A program made the translations under genes and the position numbers. A stretch of DNA of 48,418 bases from Bacilli bacterium (lineage in GTDB: Bacteria; Bacillota_I; Bacilli_A; RF39; UBA660): positions 1 to 48,418 of the forward strand of contig JAFXTH010000001.1 of the NCBI GenBank assembly GCA_017525035.1. Direction: 5' to 3'. The notes under the pieces are model-generated. The model ran no database searches. It had not been told where the DNA came from and saw only the letters and a list, made by a program, of their open reading frames with translations. Below, piece after piece: positions 9,090 to 18,159 of the stretch. The number at the start of each line of letters is the position of its first letter. Within the stretch, counting starts at the first letter, position 1.

Positions 9090-9292
9090 CAAAGGTTCAA
9101 TTCTATCATAATTTCTAGTTCTTTTATTGCTTTTTTGAGTGTTTCTTCATCAAAATCACGTATATAACACTTATCTATAGGTATATTAAGGCGTATTGAG
9201 AGAGCAAAAAATAAATCTTTTTTACTAATAACTCCACTATTTACTATAGTATCAACCAAATTATAGCATTTTTTCTTTAAATTTCCTGTCAT
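9089..9292 (-). CDS. Small helical protein of unknown function
   Basis: This 67-residue acidic/basic helical protein overlaps the end of the VRR-NUC gene by 32 bp. The stretch SKKDLFFALSIRLNIPIDKCYIRDF resembles the C-terminal half of small phage proteins annotated as zinc-finger-containing (DUF3268-like), but the cysteines of such a finger are missing here. Its stop codon touches the AGTGCAA promoter of the RNA candidate. Function is not known. Confidence 0.6.
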   Translation of the reverse strand: MTGNLKKKCYNLVDTIVNSGVISKKDLFFALSIRLNIPIDKCYIRDFDEETLKKAIKELEIMIELNL

Positions 9293-9581
9293 TATACATA
9301 CCTATATCAATATTAGTTAATATTTCATCAACTTCTTCTACACTTCTTATTATAACACCAATTCCACCATTTTCGTTAATAGTTTTTATTTTTCTTTCTT
9401 GTAATGTTGAGGCTTTTCCACCTTTTTCTCTTTTTAGTTCTAGACCTAAAAAGAAGCCTTTATAGAGACAAATAATATCAGGTAGTCCATTTAGATTACT
9501 TTGGGCTTGAAAACGAAAATGGTACACCTTTTTTCGTTTAAGGAAGGCTATTATTTGTTTCTGTATTTTACCTTCTAACAT
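9261..9581 (-). CDS. VRR-NUC domain nuclease
   Basis: This 106-residue protein matches stand-alone phage VRR-NUC proteins: GLPDIICLYKGFFLGLELK carries the catalytic Asp and the Glu-x-Lys of the PD-(D/E)XK fold, followed by KGGKASTLQERKI and a Gly-Gly before the last helix. Such nucleases resolve branched DNA or support recombination and replication. ATG at 9581 is preferred to a TTG ten codons upstream; AAGGAG lies 13 nt before it, which is long. The gene overlaps both neighbours and lies downstream of DNA polymerase. Confidence 0.85.
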   Translation of the reverse strand: MLEGKIQKQIIAFLKRKKVYHFRFQAQSNLNGLPDIICLYKGFFLGLELKREKGGKASTLQERKIKTINENGGIGVIIRSVEEVDEILTNIDIGMYNDRKFKEKML

Positions 9582-9735
9582 TTTTAAGTTCTTTCTCCTT
9601 AATTTGCTCAATTTTTACTTCAATTACATAAGGTTGTTCTAAAACTTCAACTACTTCTGGTGTGTTATAGTCTTCTACGACCCAATTTATTTCTTTTGGG
9701 GCTTGTAGGTTTGTTTTTATTACTATTTTGTACAT
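9568..9735 (-). CDS. Small protein overlapping its neighbours
   Basis: This 55-residue frame (MYKIVIKTNLQAPKEINW...) has a good ribosome-binding site, ATAGGAG, 6 nt before its ATG. It overlaps the end of the upstream 86-residue gene by 71 bp and the start of the VRR-NUC gene by 14 bp, each in another frame. Alternating hydrophobic residues suggest a beta-rich protein, with a charged helical C-terminus (KIEQIKEKELKNVRR). Function is unknown. Confidence 0.55.
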   Translation of the reverse strand: MYKIVIKTNLQAPKEINWVVEDYNTPEVVEVLEQPYVIEVKIEQIKEKELKNVRR

Positions 9736-9925
9736 CTTTATCTCCTATAAAATACCTTAACAACCCCTCTTTTTTTGTTTCTACAACTATTATATCATTA
9801 TTATAATCAAATTTCTTTATTTCTTCTTTATTTGTGTCTTCTATGTCAATCAACGCCATCATTAGGTTCAACCATTTTTGTTGTTGTGCCCTTTTTAATA
9901 TCTTTTCTATTTCTTTATCATTCAT
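9665..9925 (-). CDS. Hypothetical protein downstream of DNA polymerase
   Basis: This 86-residue protein starts at an ATGA overlap with the polymerase stop codon (9920-9918). The N-terminus is helical (EIEKILKRAQQQKWLNLMMAL) and the C-terminal 25 residues are basic and poorly structured (NKPTSPKRNKLGRRRL). That tail is encoded in the stretch shared with the next gene. Translational coupling to DNA polymerase suggests a replication role, but no family is recognised. Confidence 0.6.
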   Translation of the reverse strand: MNDKEIEKILKRAQQQKWLNLMMALIDIEDTNKEEIKKFDYNNDIIVVETKKEGLLRYFIGDKDVQNSNKNKPTSPKRNKLGRRRL

Positions 9926-12074
9926 TAAACTCATACTCTTTCTTATCTCTCCAACTTGTCTCAGACATTTCTACCTCAGCAATCATTGGAATATTTTTTA
10001 TAACATCTAAGGTGTCTTCCATAATGTGTTTTAGTTCTTTAACATATTTCTCTTTACCTTTTGGTACTAAGAATATTAACTCGTCGTGTATAGGAAGCAC
10101 CATTTTAATACCTAAATCATTTTCTTTTAGGTATTTCCATATTTTTATCTCAAAAGTTTTTACCATATCTGCACAGGTGCCTTGTATCAAATAGTTGCAA
10201 CCTTTATAGAATTGCCTACTATCTTCCATATAATATCTTCTACCATATAAGTTTTCAATGAACCCATATGTAGTAAGTTGTTCATTAACCCAATTTTGGT
10301 AGTCTCTAATTCTAGGAAATGCTTTGTAAAACGCATCATCAAGTGCTTTAGCAACTTCTTCACTTACACCAAGACTTTCTTTTAGTGCCTCTACACCACC
10401 TTGATACACTTTAAGGAAGTTACATCTCTTTCCTAGTTTTCTTTTCTTTTTAAATTCTTCACTATTAGGGTCAAGATTAGGGAAGGCGTGTCTAGTTGTT
10501 TCACTATGAAGGTCGGTTGGTTCCCACTCTTTACCAGTACCACACTCAAACCATTTCTTTTCATTAAAATGTTTAATGTGCTCAGGATTATTATAGTCAA
10601 ACATTGTAGTAACTTCATTGTAACATTTATAAGGCATATATGCTCTGCATAGATTAAGGTCAGGCTCTTGGCTATGGAATATAGTATATTGTGCTTGTAC
10701 ACGAAGTTCCATTTGACTTTCGTCTATGAAAAACAAATTATAACCCTCATCACATACAAATGCACGTCTAGGATGGAATAACTCATTCCCATCTCTATCA
10801 AATAAACCTTCTTTTGGTTGTTGTTGCATATCACAACTAACTCTACCACTAACAGCACCATTATTATTAATATCAGTGTATATTCTACCATTTACAACAG
10901 CATTTAATTTGCCATCAACATATGTTGATAACCATTTATCTAATGTTCTAAGTTCCATAATATTGTTACACACATTGATAAGTGTCTCATCAGTTGTATT
11001 AGCAACAATATACTTTAATGCTTTTTCGTCGGCTTTCTCAGTTTTTACTTTAAATTTATTAAGAAGTATTTTCTTAATTTCATTATGTTGACCTACTGAG
11101 AACTCTTTACCAGTATAAATATAAAGTTCTAAGTACAATAATTCTCTATAAGCAACTATCTTTTTTCTACTTTCTAGTATATAGTCAACATCTACTTTAA
11201 AACCTGTATTCTCCATATAGGCAACGGCTTTAATAAGTTCTCCTTCTCTTTTAAGTACTGTGAAGTCTTTATCAACTTCTTTTAGTACTGGTAAGGCTTT
11301 CTTTAAGTACTCTAGCATTATAACAATATCGTCAGCAGCATAGTTTTCCATTAATGTATATTCTTTATCCCATACATCTTTATAATTTGCTCTTTTAAAA
11401 TTTTTATCTATATATTGGAAATATGGATTATCGTCATTAACCCATTTAGTTCTAGTTTTCTCATAAGCATCTATAAGTGCTGTGAGTTTACCAGTTCCTC
11501 TAACTTTTCCATCTTTAGTAATAGTACTAAAACCATCATTAGGAAATTCTTCTATAATTCCTTTTCTTAGGTGTTCTCTACGTTCTCTATCTATTTTATG
11601 TATAATATCTTTAATAATATGTCCAGCAAATTTTGCCTCATCATCAATATATTTAGTTCCTAGTGCTTCTAAACTCATACTTTCTCTTTCGTCAGCGTTT
11701 TCAGTAAGTCTAGCAACTGTTATACTGTCATAGATTTTAACTGTATCAGGAATAGGAGAACCACCATTTTGAAACATATGATAGTCATATTTAGCATTAT
11801 GAGCAAATATAGGTATTTGATGTTCATTAATATAGTTTATAAATACATTACCAACTTCTTTAGTATAAGGTACTACAAATACACAATTATTACCTTCGGG
11901 TGTTGACCAACCATAAGATAATAGAAAAGGTTTATCAGTTATAATATTAAGACCAGTTGTTTCAGTATCAAACCCAATATAATTTATAGGATAACCAGTA
12001 TTTAAACTTGCAAGTACTTGTGCATCATTATCTAATCTTTTATATTTATATTTTAGTTTTTGATGTAAATACAT
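9918..12074 (-). CDS. DNA polymerase, family A, with 3'-5' exonuclease domain
   Basis: This 718-residue replicative polymerase has an N-terminal 3'-5' exonuclease domain (GFDTETTGL near residue 35). Polymerase motif A is FFIDESQMELR (~450), motif B is RKLGKRCNFLKVYQGG (~545) and motif C is PIHDELIF (~662). Motif A has IDESQ where most relatives have DYSQ. In motif B the position that is Tyr in T7 polymerase is Phe, as in E. coli Pol I. The start codon overlaps the upstream stop (TAATG). Length is close to T7 gp5. The gene follows the primase-helicase and SSB-like genes, forming a full replisome set. Confidence 0.95.
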   Translation of the reverse strand: MYLHQKLKYKYKRLDNDAQVLASLNTGYPINYIGFDTETTGLNIITDKPFLLSYGWSTPEGNNCVFVVPYTKEVGNVFINYINEHQIPIFAHNAKYDYHMFQNGGSPIPDTVKIYDSITVARLTENADERESMSLEALGTKYIDDEAKFAGHIIKDIIHKIDRERREHLRKGIIEEFPNDGFSTITKDGKVRGTGKLTALIDAYEKTRTKWVNDDNPYFQYIDKNFKRANYKDVWDKEYTLMENYAADDIVIMLEYLKKALPVLKEVDKDFTVLKREGELIKAVAYMENTGFKVDVDYILESRKKIVAYRELLYLELYIYTGKEFSVGQHNEIKKILLNKFKVKTEKADEKALKYIVANTTDETLINVCNNIMELRTLDKWLSTYVDGKLNAVVNGRIYTDINNNGAVSGRVSCDMQQQPKEGLFDRDGNELFHPRRAFVCDEGYNLFFIDESQMELRVQAQYTIFHSQEPDLNLCRAYMPYKCYNEVTTMFDYNNPEHIKHFNEKKWFECGTGKEWEPTDLHSETTRHAFPNLDPNSEEFKKKRKLGKRCNFLKVYQGGVEALKESLGVSEEVAKALDDAFYKAFPRIRDYQNWVNEQLTTYGFIENLYGRRYYMEDSRQFYKGCNYLIQGTCADMVKTFEIKIWKYLKENDLGIKMVLPIHDELIFLVPKGKEKYVKELKHIMEDTLDVIKNIPMIAEVEMSETSWRDKKEYEFNE

Positions 12075-12586
12075 TATTCTACCTCCTCATCAGTTTTCCA
12101 TTTTAATAGCACATTTGTAAGCCCATCTATTATTTCTAAAAACCCTTTTATTTCATTTCTATAAATTAAGTTTCCTGATACAACTGGTTCATCATCAAGG
12201 TCTCTTAACCACTCGTCAGTAAGAAAATACCTAGGGTCGTTAAGTTCTCTATGCATATAAAGGTTTTGTGGAGAAATAAGAAGATAGTTTTTAGCAATTT
12301 TATATGGAGTTTCACCATAACACATCCCCATAAACATAACCTCTTGTCTCCATTTAATTTTTCTAGTTTTAGATTTTCTTTTAATGTCAAATCTTCTAGC
12401 AAGAACAGTATCTAATAAATCTTTATTTCTTTTAAACCCAATACATAACCCATTAAATATGTCCATAACATTATTATAACCAAACTCCCTTTCAAAGAGG
12501 TCAAATAAAAGTATAAACCTGACCTCTAATATCCTAGGGTGTTTTTTATATTTGTCTAATAATTCTTTAGTTATCTCAACTTTCAC
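12074..12586 (-). CDS. Hypothetical protein with a possible helix-turn-helix
   Basis: This ~170-residue protein lies between the primase-helicase and DNA polymerase genes and overlaps the polymerase start by TAATG. The segment MGMCYGETPYKIAKNYLLISPQNLYMH (split here for description only by its helix pattern) could form a helix-turn-helix. The start is uncertain: TTG at 12589 or GTG at 12586, with GGTGA upstream. A DNA-binding or polymerase-accessory role is inferred from position only. Confidence 0.55.
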   Translation of the reverse strand: MKVEITKELLDKYKKHPRILEVRFILLFDLFEREFGYNNVMDIFNGLCIGFKRNKDLLDTVLARRFDIKRKSKTRKIKWRQEVMFMGMCYGETPYKIAKNYLLISPQNLYMHRELNDPRYFLTDEWLRDLDDEPVVSGNLIYRNEIKGFLEIIDGLTNVLLKWKTDEEVE

Positions 12587-12603
12587 CAATTTTCACCAAC
12601 TTT

Positions 12604-15357
12604 CTATAAATCATTTATAAACTCAACTCCACTTGAGTTCTCAACTTTATTACCTATATCAGTTCTAAAAGATTTATCTATAAGATTATAAACTTTTCTA
12701 AACTTATTTGTAGGATATGCATTATCACTATTAACTCTTATAAACTTACAAGCAACCATTTTATTAAACAATATGGCAAATTTACCATTATCTAAACCAC
12801 TAATACTAAGTAAATTTCCTCTAGTTGTTCTATTTTGTGTGCCTATAAAGTCTATAAATGTAGAATTATGTGCATATAAATCTTGTAAGTTCTTAATGTC
12901 CTTATCATCATATTCACTATATGCTCTATAATCTAATGCATAATCTCTTAATTTGAATACTGGACTTGTATAAATTTTAGTCAAATACTCAACCATAAAA
13001 TCTACTATCTCTTTTGTTACTATAATATTCTCATAAGTTTCGTCAACATTCATAACCAAACTTGCTAGTGCTACACAAAATCTTGCTAGTTTTTTGCTTG
13101 TAGTAGTTCCAAATAATGGAAAATTACACTCAAATAATTTATTAAGTTCTTCACTTTTCTCCCAAATATAACTTTCTACACCATCAGCAAACTTAACATT
13201 ATCTATACCTCTAGTTACAACCCAATTTGCTTTTTCTTCATAACATTCTTTAGGAATAGGGTCTCCTATAAGTTGATAAGCAAACGGATTAAATCTATTC
13301 TCTACTTTAGGTATAAGAAGAAAACCATCATATCTAGCAACATCCTCAGCACTTTTTATAAGTTCCATTAAAGGCATTACACCATTAGGGAATGTACTAA
13401 GAAATCTAGGGTTTCCACTTTCGTCATTAATAGGATTAGATATTGTAATCATTCTAAGTTTGCAAGGTACAACAAGTTCTCCACTAACTCTAGATATTCT
13501 AAGTTCATTACTAGACCTTATATCGGTCATAGTTTTTATAAAGTCAGGTCTAGCACCACTAAATTCTTCTAGTATAACAAGTCTTTTGTGTTGTCTAGGA
13601 ATAGCACCTATTGTGTTACAAAATGCACCATCTACTTTATTAGACCCACCAATAAGACCAACTGTAGTTGAGGTTTTTAGTGATAAGAAGTGCCCAAAGT
13701 TATAAAGTTCAGTCATTTTGCTAGTTGTTTCAGATTTACCTACTTGGGTATCTCCTAAGAAAAACACATCAAGTGCACCTCTCATAGGTTCTCCATAATT
13801 AAAATCTAATATACTATTAAATACTAAATCACTCATTAACCATATATCATAGTTTAAGTGTTTAGCAATATAATGTTTAGCACTTTCATATAATTTATCT
13901 AATCTTTCTTTAATACTACCTTCACTTCTAAATTTACTTAATTTATCTATATTAACCACATAGTTATTGTCATCATTTATTAGTTTTACATTAAATGCAA
14001 CAGCAATTAATTTTTGGTTTTTAGTAGGGTGTGGGTATATTCTATAATCTATAACATACTGAGCACCTACATTAAGTTTCTCAAAACTATAAATGTCTAG
14101 GTTTACCCCTGAACCATCATTGTCTTTGTCAGATATGACAGATTTAAAAATTGTTTTAGGTTCTTTTGGTCTAATCTCAACAAATGGTTCTTTAGATGGT
14201 ATTCCTAAATAACTTTTAAATTTACTATTTAACTCAACTGTTTTTGCATTAATCTCTATAAGTTCTAACATATCTTGCATATTTTGTTTTTCTAAAAACC
14301 AAACCCTTTTCTCTCCTTCAAATAAAGTATCTAGTTTAGTACCACTATCTTTGATTTTTTCTATTTCTACGACAGTAGGTACTGAATAAGGGTCAGCAAA
14401 TTCACTTGTAATTGTTACTAAACTTCTTAAATCTTTTCTTAATTTACTATCTTTTAATGCTTGTTTTATTGTTGTTAATTTTAAATTATCACTATCTTCT
14501 AAATTAAAATGATGTTGCTCAAGAGAATAAAATTCAAAAACATTACCATTGTACTTATTTATGTAATCATAAAAATCTTCTTTATTCTCCTTTACAACAT
14601 CTCCTATATCTATATATTTTATACTTTTTACTATATTTTTTATTTCTTTATATACTGTTTCCATACCCTTTCTACCAGGGTCGTCATTATCATAGCATAC
14701 TACTATATCTTTATCTTTAAATGCATTTATAACATATTCATTAGGTTTAGCACCAGCACCACCAGTTAGAGTGTAAGCATTTAACCCAACTTCTCTTGCC
14801 ATAAGCATATCTTTTTCACCTTCAAATAAATAACAAGTGTTATCACTAGATAAAAACTTATCATAAGGAATAATCCAACCTACCCTAGCATTTTCATTTG
14901 AAGATACTTTAGGTTGACCTTCATATTTATTAATATTATATCTTCTAATATCAACTAAAATCTTGTTATAAAATACTGGTATTCCAAGATAACTTTTATC
15001 TCCATCTTTAATAAGTCCTAGTTTCATATCTTCTATAGTTTGCTTACTAATTCCTAGATTTACTACTTTAGAAATCATAAGAGGATTTGCCCAAAGAAGT
15101 CCTCTTTCAATTTCCCATTTATCTTGTACTTTGTATTTTTCTAATAATTTAATTGCGTCAGCACTAGAAATTCCATTTATTCTAGCAATAAACTGTTCTT
15201 CATTATACCCTATATCACAAACCCAGCAGTGAAATAGGTCTTTATATGTATTAATTGAGGCAGATGGGTGTGTGTCCTCGTGAAAAGGACACAACACCTT
15301 TACTTCTTCATTTTCCCAGTTTTCTACCTCATTAAAATACTTTTTAAAGTACTCCAT
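12604..15357 (-). CDS. DnaG-type primase fused to an MCM-like AAA+ helicase
   Basis: This 917-residue replication protein has three modules. Residues ~20-50 form a CHC2-type zinc finger (Cys23, His26, Cys44, Cys47). Residues ~170-235 form a Toprim primase core (YLFEGEKD at ~177 and CYDNDDPGRKG at ~222). Residues ~520-720 form an AAA+ domain with Walker A GDTQVGKSE (~535), Walker B LVILEEF (~594) and an arginine-rich segment ending in ISNP. The order around these motifs is like MCM rather than the RecA-type helicase of T7 gp4. The C-terminal ~80 residues look like a winged helix, also an MCM feature. It probably primes and unwinds DNA for the family A polymerase. Confidence 0.85.
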   Translation of the reverse strand: MEYFKKYFNEVENWENEEVKVLCPFHEDTHPSASINTYKDLFHCWVCDIGYNEEQFIARINGISSADAIKLLEKYKVQDKWEIERGLLWANPLMISKVVNLGISKQTIEDMKLGLIKDGDKSYLGIPVFYNKILVDIRRYNINKYEGQPKVSSNENARVGWIIPYDKFLSSDNTCYLFEGEKDMLMAREVGLNAYTLTGGAGAKPNEYVINAFKDKDIVVCYDNDDPGRKGMETVYKEIKNIVKSIKYIDIGDVVKENKEDFYDYINKYNGNVFEFYSLEQHHFNLEDSDNLKLTTIKQALKDSKLRKDLRSLVTITSEFADPYSVPTVVEIEKIKDSGTKLDTLFEGEKRVWFLEKQNMQDMLELIEINAKTVELNSKFKSYLGIPSKEPFVEIRPKEPKTIFKSVISDKDNDGSGVNLDIYSFEKLNVGAQYVIDYRIYPHPTKNQKLIAVAFNVKLINDDNNYVVNIDKLSKFRSEGSIKERLDKLYESAKHYIAKHLNYDIWLMSDLVFNSILDFNYGEPMRGALDVFFLGDTQVGKSETTSKMTELYNFGHFLSLKTSTTVGLIGGSNKVDGAFCNTIGAIPRQHKRLVILEEFSGARPDFIKTMTDIRSSNELRISRVSGELVVPCKLRMITISNPINDESGNPRFLSTFPNGVMPLMELIKSAEDVARYDGFLLIPKVENRFNPFAYQLIGDPIPKECYEEKANWVVTRGIDNVKFADGVESYIWEKSEELNKLFECNFPLFGTTTSKKLARFCVALASLVMNVDETYENIIVTKEIVDFMVEYLTKIYTSPVFKLRDYALDYRAYSEYDDKDIKNLQDLYAHNSTFIDFIGTQNRTTRGNLLSISGLDNGKFAILFNKMVACKFIRVNSDNAYPTNKFRKVYNLIDKSFRTDIGNKVENSSGVEFINDL

Positions 15358-15908
15358 TATATACCAAGATTAATTTCAGTACTTTCAGTTTCTTTATTTA
15401 AAGGTTTTAAAGATTTAATTCTATTTACTTCTCTTGTTACTTCTTCATCTATACCTGTATCTTTATTTTGTACTGTCTTTTTATAACTGTCAGTAAACAC
15501 ATTTCCTATACATTCTTTACCTATACAAGTACTTTGAATTTGACTTGCCATAAGTTCTTTTAAATTAAGAGCATATAAGAAATTAGGTATTGCCCAGTTC
15601 ATATTTGGGTGAGTTGTTAAGTTGTGAAATATAACTCTACCATTATATTCTCCACCAACAACTTCAAATTTAACATTACAATTATAAAATTCACAGTTAT
15701 TAATTGTTTCAGTTACATTATTACCTTTTTCATCCTTAATTGCGTTTCCATTTTCATCTCTTTGAATTACTTTAATTGTCTTTGTACTCTTTTTCCAAGG
15801 GTCAATTTCTTTAACTTTTAATAGATATTCTCCATCAGGAATTGGTTCAAAGTTAGTTTGACCACCTTCTTTTGCTACATACTTATTATCTAAACCTGTA
15901 TTTACCAT
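15357..15908 (-). CDS. Single-stranded DNA-binding protein-like (DUF669-type)
   Basis: This 183-residue protein has the DUF669-like pattern: PIPDGEYLLKVKEIDPWKK, then CNVKFEVVGGEYNGRVIFHNLT. This is a beta-rich, OB-fold-like arrangement found beside phage replication genes. The protein probably coats single-stranded DNA. Its stop codon overlaps the start of the primase-helicase (TAATG), indicating coupled translation. The acidic C-terminal tail typical of host SSB is not obvious; the protein ends in STEINLGI. Confidence 0.72.
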   Translation of the reverse strand: MVNTGLDNKYVAKEGGQTNFEPIPDGEYLLKVKEIDPWKKSTKTIKVIQRDENGNAIKDEKGNNVTETINNCEFYNCNVKFEVVGGEYNGRVIFHNLTTHPNMNWAIPNFLYALNLKELMASQIQSTCIGKECIGNVFTDSYKKTVQNKDTGIDEEVTREVNRIKSLKPLNKETESTEINLGI

Positions 15909-15911
15909 AAA

Positions 15912-16205
15912 TTATTCACCACTTTCTTCACTATCTTCATTATCTTCTTTAATTTCAATACTACTATTACCACTTTCAAGTTCATTTAACAAATTAATCA
16001 TAAATGCTTTACCAAACATTTCTCCATACATTCTATATTCATTTTCCATTTCAATAAATATATCTTCAAATTTCTTTTTGTCTTTTTCATCTTTGCATAA
16101 ATTTGTTTCACAAAATTCTTTATATTCTTTAAGTCCTTGATTAATTGTGATTGCTTGTGCTTTATCTAGCAATTTCTTAAAATCAAATGCACGTAGAGTT
16201 GCCAT
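15912..16205 (-). CDS. Hypothetical acidic helical protein
   Basis: This 97-residue protein starts at an ATG that overlaps the previous stop (16205). It is helical and ends in a very acidic tail (EIKEDNEDSEESGE), a feature of some DNA-mimic and replication accessory proteins. It lies 3 bp before the SSB-like gene. No family is recognised. Confidence 0.65.
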   Translation of the reverse strand: MATLRAFDFKKLLDKAQAITINQGLKEYKEFCETNLCKDEKDKKKFEDIFIEMENEYRMYGEMFGKAFMINLLNELESGNSSIEIKEDNEDSEESGE

Positions 16206-16423
16206 TATTTTTCCTCCTTTTCTTCTTCAACTTTATGAAATAATATTTTAGCCAATTCAGCAAGTGTAAGTGTATTATTTAATGACATCATTGAAACAAA
16301 ACCTACATCATCACATCCAGCACTTTTCATTTCATTTGTAAGTTTTACAACAACCTCAGCACTTGCTTTAGGAAGAATTTCTTTTAATTCTTCATAAGTA
16401 TAAGTTTTATCTTTCTCTATCAT
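16205..16423 (-). CDS. Small hypothetical protein
   Basis: This 72-residue acidic protein (TYTYEELKEILPKASAEVVV...) ends in KVEEEKEEK and overlaps the next gene by one base. AGGAGG precedes the ATG. Compact alpha-helical content is likely; function is unknown. Confidence 0.65.
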   Translation of the reverse strand: MIEKDKTYTYEELKEILPKASAEVVVKLTNEMKSAGCDDVGFVSMMSLNNTLTLAELAKILFHKVEEEKEEK

Positions 16424-16436
16424 AATTTCCTCCTTT

Positions 16437-17171
16437 CTACATATTATGATTTACTATATATGCTAACATTTCTTGTATAATTTCTCTATTATAAATAAAT
16501 GTTTCTATAGTCTTAACCACATTTTTTACAGTGTGTATTTTATATATTGTTATAGTTCCAAATATATCTAAATCATAAAGATAAGTTATTTTATAATTAG
16601 AACCTATTCTTTGAGTATATAGATATTCAAAGTTTTCATTTAAGAATTTCTTAATTATAAGATTATCTCCTGATTTATATTTGAAATCTAAGAAATTAAT
16701 TGGACTTTGGTCTTTAATAGTTGCAATTTCATTTTCAATTCTTGTTCTATTAATTTCTTCAATTTTAGCAAATTCTTCGTCAGACACGTTTGGATTATTT
16801 AATGCAAATTCTCCTAACCAGTCCTCAAATTCATTTCTAATTTGGTCAATAACCCCATTAGTTATGTCCATATAATTCTTTTCAATATTTTTTCTAAGTT
16901 TTAAATTATCTATCTTTTTATAAGTTGTCATATCTTTAAATTCTTCGTCAACTTTATCAACATCACAATTTACTAATTCTTGAAATAAGAATAGTAATGG
17001 TGGGGTAAGTTCTAGTAATTTAAAACTTTGTGTTAATTCTTTCTTTATATATTTACCACCTAAACGTAATACGTTTTCAGTTGCAATATGTAATTCATTA
17101 TCAAATTTTAATAAATAATATTTATTGTTTTCTAGTTCATAGAATTTTTTATAATCTTTATTTATCTTCAT
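16437..17171 (-). CDS. Hypothetical protein of the recombination/replication block
   Basis: This 244-residue protein has a basic N-terminus, a central acidic helical region and a beta-rich C-terminal third (YKITYLYDLDIFGTITIYKI). It lies 8 bp after the Sak3-like gene and 13 bp before the next small gene. No catalytic motif is visible. The context suggests a role in recombination or replication. Confidence 0.65.
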   Translation of the reverse strand: MKINKDYKKFYELENNKYYLLKFDNELHIATENVLRLGGKYIKKELTQSFKLLELTPPLLFLFQELVNCDVDKVDEEFKDMTTYKKIDNLKLRKNIEKNYMDITNGVIDQIRNEFEDWLGEFALNNPNVSDEEFAKIEEINRTRIENEIATIKDQSPINFLDFKYKSGDNLIIKKFLNENFEYLYTQRIGSNYKITYLYDLDIFGTITIYKIHTVKNVVKTIETFIYNREIIQEMLAYIVNHNM

Positions 17172-17179
17172 AATATCTC

Positions 17180-18094
17180 CTAATCTAGCATATTTGTAAT
17201 TGCTCTAGTAAATACGCTAACATCTTGAAAATGACTTAATTTTTCACAAAGTGTGTTATCAGTATCTTCAAGACTTAATGTAAACCCGTGTTGTCTTAAA
17301 ATTGGAACATTAATACTTTGTAATACTTTAGTCATTTTATCTTTGTCGGATGTCTTAATTAATGCACATAGGTCAGTTATTTCTTTTGGATATGAGAATT
17401 TAGTTGCATCAAGTTCTTCAATAACCTCTTGTGGTTCAAAAGTTCTTTCTCCATTTAGAAATGCAGAAGTTTCTCCACCATCTAAAATGTCTTGTACTTT
17501 TTGTTCCTCAGTTAATTCAACTTTTTTAGGTTCTTCAACTTTTTTAGGTTCTTCAACTTTAACTTCTTTTTTAGTTGTCTTTTTAACCTCAGGTTTCTTT
17601 TCTTCTTCTTTTTCGTCAAATTGAAGGTCTTTATTTTCATAAAGTTTTAACCCAAGTCCAGTTGCTCTACTTGCAACCTTAGCAAGTGCACGTTTTAGTG
17701 CTTTATTAACTAAATTTTGATTATAAATTTTAGCAGCACTATAATCTTGTTCTTGAATAGGATATTCTTCTACAAAAGTTTTACCTAAAAATGTACAAGA
17801 TACTTTAACAAAATGAGACATTACCATAGCACTTGTTCTATTAACAATACCATCTTTGTTTTCCACAAGGTTTTCATTAACAAACATATCAGTCCATACT
17901 ATATCTCCTGTTTCAGTTTCTATTGTTTTAAATTCAGCATTTGCATCTTGCATATAAGTTAGTCTTTCCATAGTTGCCCAAGGAATATAACTAGCACCGT
18001 TATATGTTTCTTTTAAGAAGCCTTCTATTGATTTGGCTTCTTCACTTTTTCCATTATAGTTTTCTTTATATTGTTTTAACCATTTATCGTTCAT
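17180..18094 (-). CDS. Sak3-like single-strand annealing protein (DUF1071 type)
   Basis: This 304-residue recombinase has the DUF1071/Sak3 signature in its N-terminal ~160 residues: ASYIPWATMERLTYMQD near residue 35, a central beta region, and ALKRALAKVASRATGLGLKLYE. A charged linker with a tandem KKVEEPKKVE repeat (~165-205) leads to a C-terminal domain that may bind SSB or other partners. Family members anneal complementary single strands in phage recombination and work with an exonuclease such as the YqaJ-type enzyme at 7827-8708. It has its own AGTGCAA-type promoter. Confidence 0.82.
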   Translation of the reverse strand: MNDKWLKQYKENYNGKSEEAKSIEGFLKETYNGASYIPWATMERLTYMQDANAEFKTIETETGDIVWTDMFVNENLVENKDGIVNRTSAMVMSHFVKVSCTFLGKTFVEEYPIQEQDYSAAKIYNQNLVNKALKRALAKVASRATGLGLKLYENKDLQFDEKEEEKKPEVKKTTKKEVKVEEPKKVEEPKKVELTEEQKVQDILDGGETSAFLNGERTFEPQEVIEELDATKFSYPKEITDLCALIKTSDKDKMTKVLQSINVPILRQHGFTLSLEDTDNTLCEKLSHFQDVSVFTRAITNMLD

Positions 18095-18114
18095 ACGATA
18101 CCTCCTTCTTTTTC

Positions 18115-18146
18115 ATTATAGCACACGACTTTTTAAATCTTGCACT
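18115..18146 (-). promoter_or_regulatory. AGTGCAA-class promoter for the annealing-protein operon
   Basis: On the minus strand AGTGCAA (18146-18140) starts 26 bp upstream of TATAAT (18120-18115), which is preceded by TGC. The spacing equals that of the other three members of the class; the bases just after AGTGCAA differ (GATTT instead of AAATC). Confidence 0.62.
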
Positions 18147-18159
18147 ATTCTAATTAAAA

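Noticed and set aside
9775..10194. Long frame on the plus strand opposite DNA polymerase
   Set aside because: It is antisense to conserved polymerase sequence, lacks a ribosome-binding site and has composition typical of a shadow frame. The same applies to other frames opposite the replication and structural genes.
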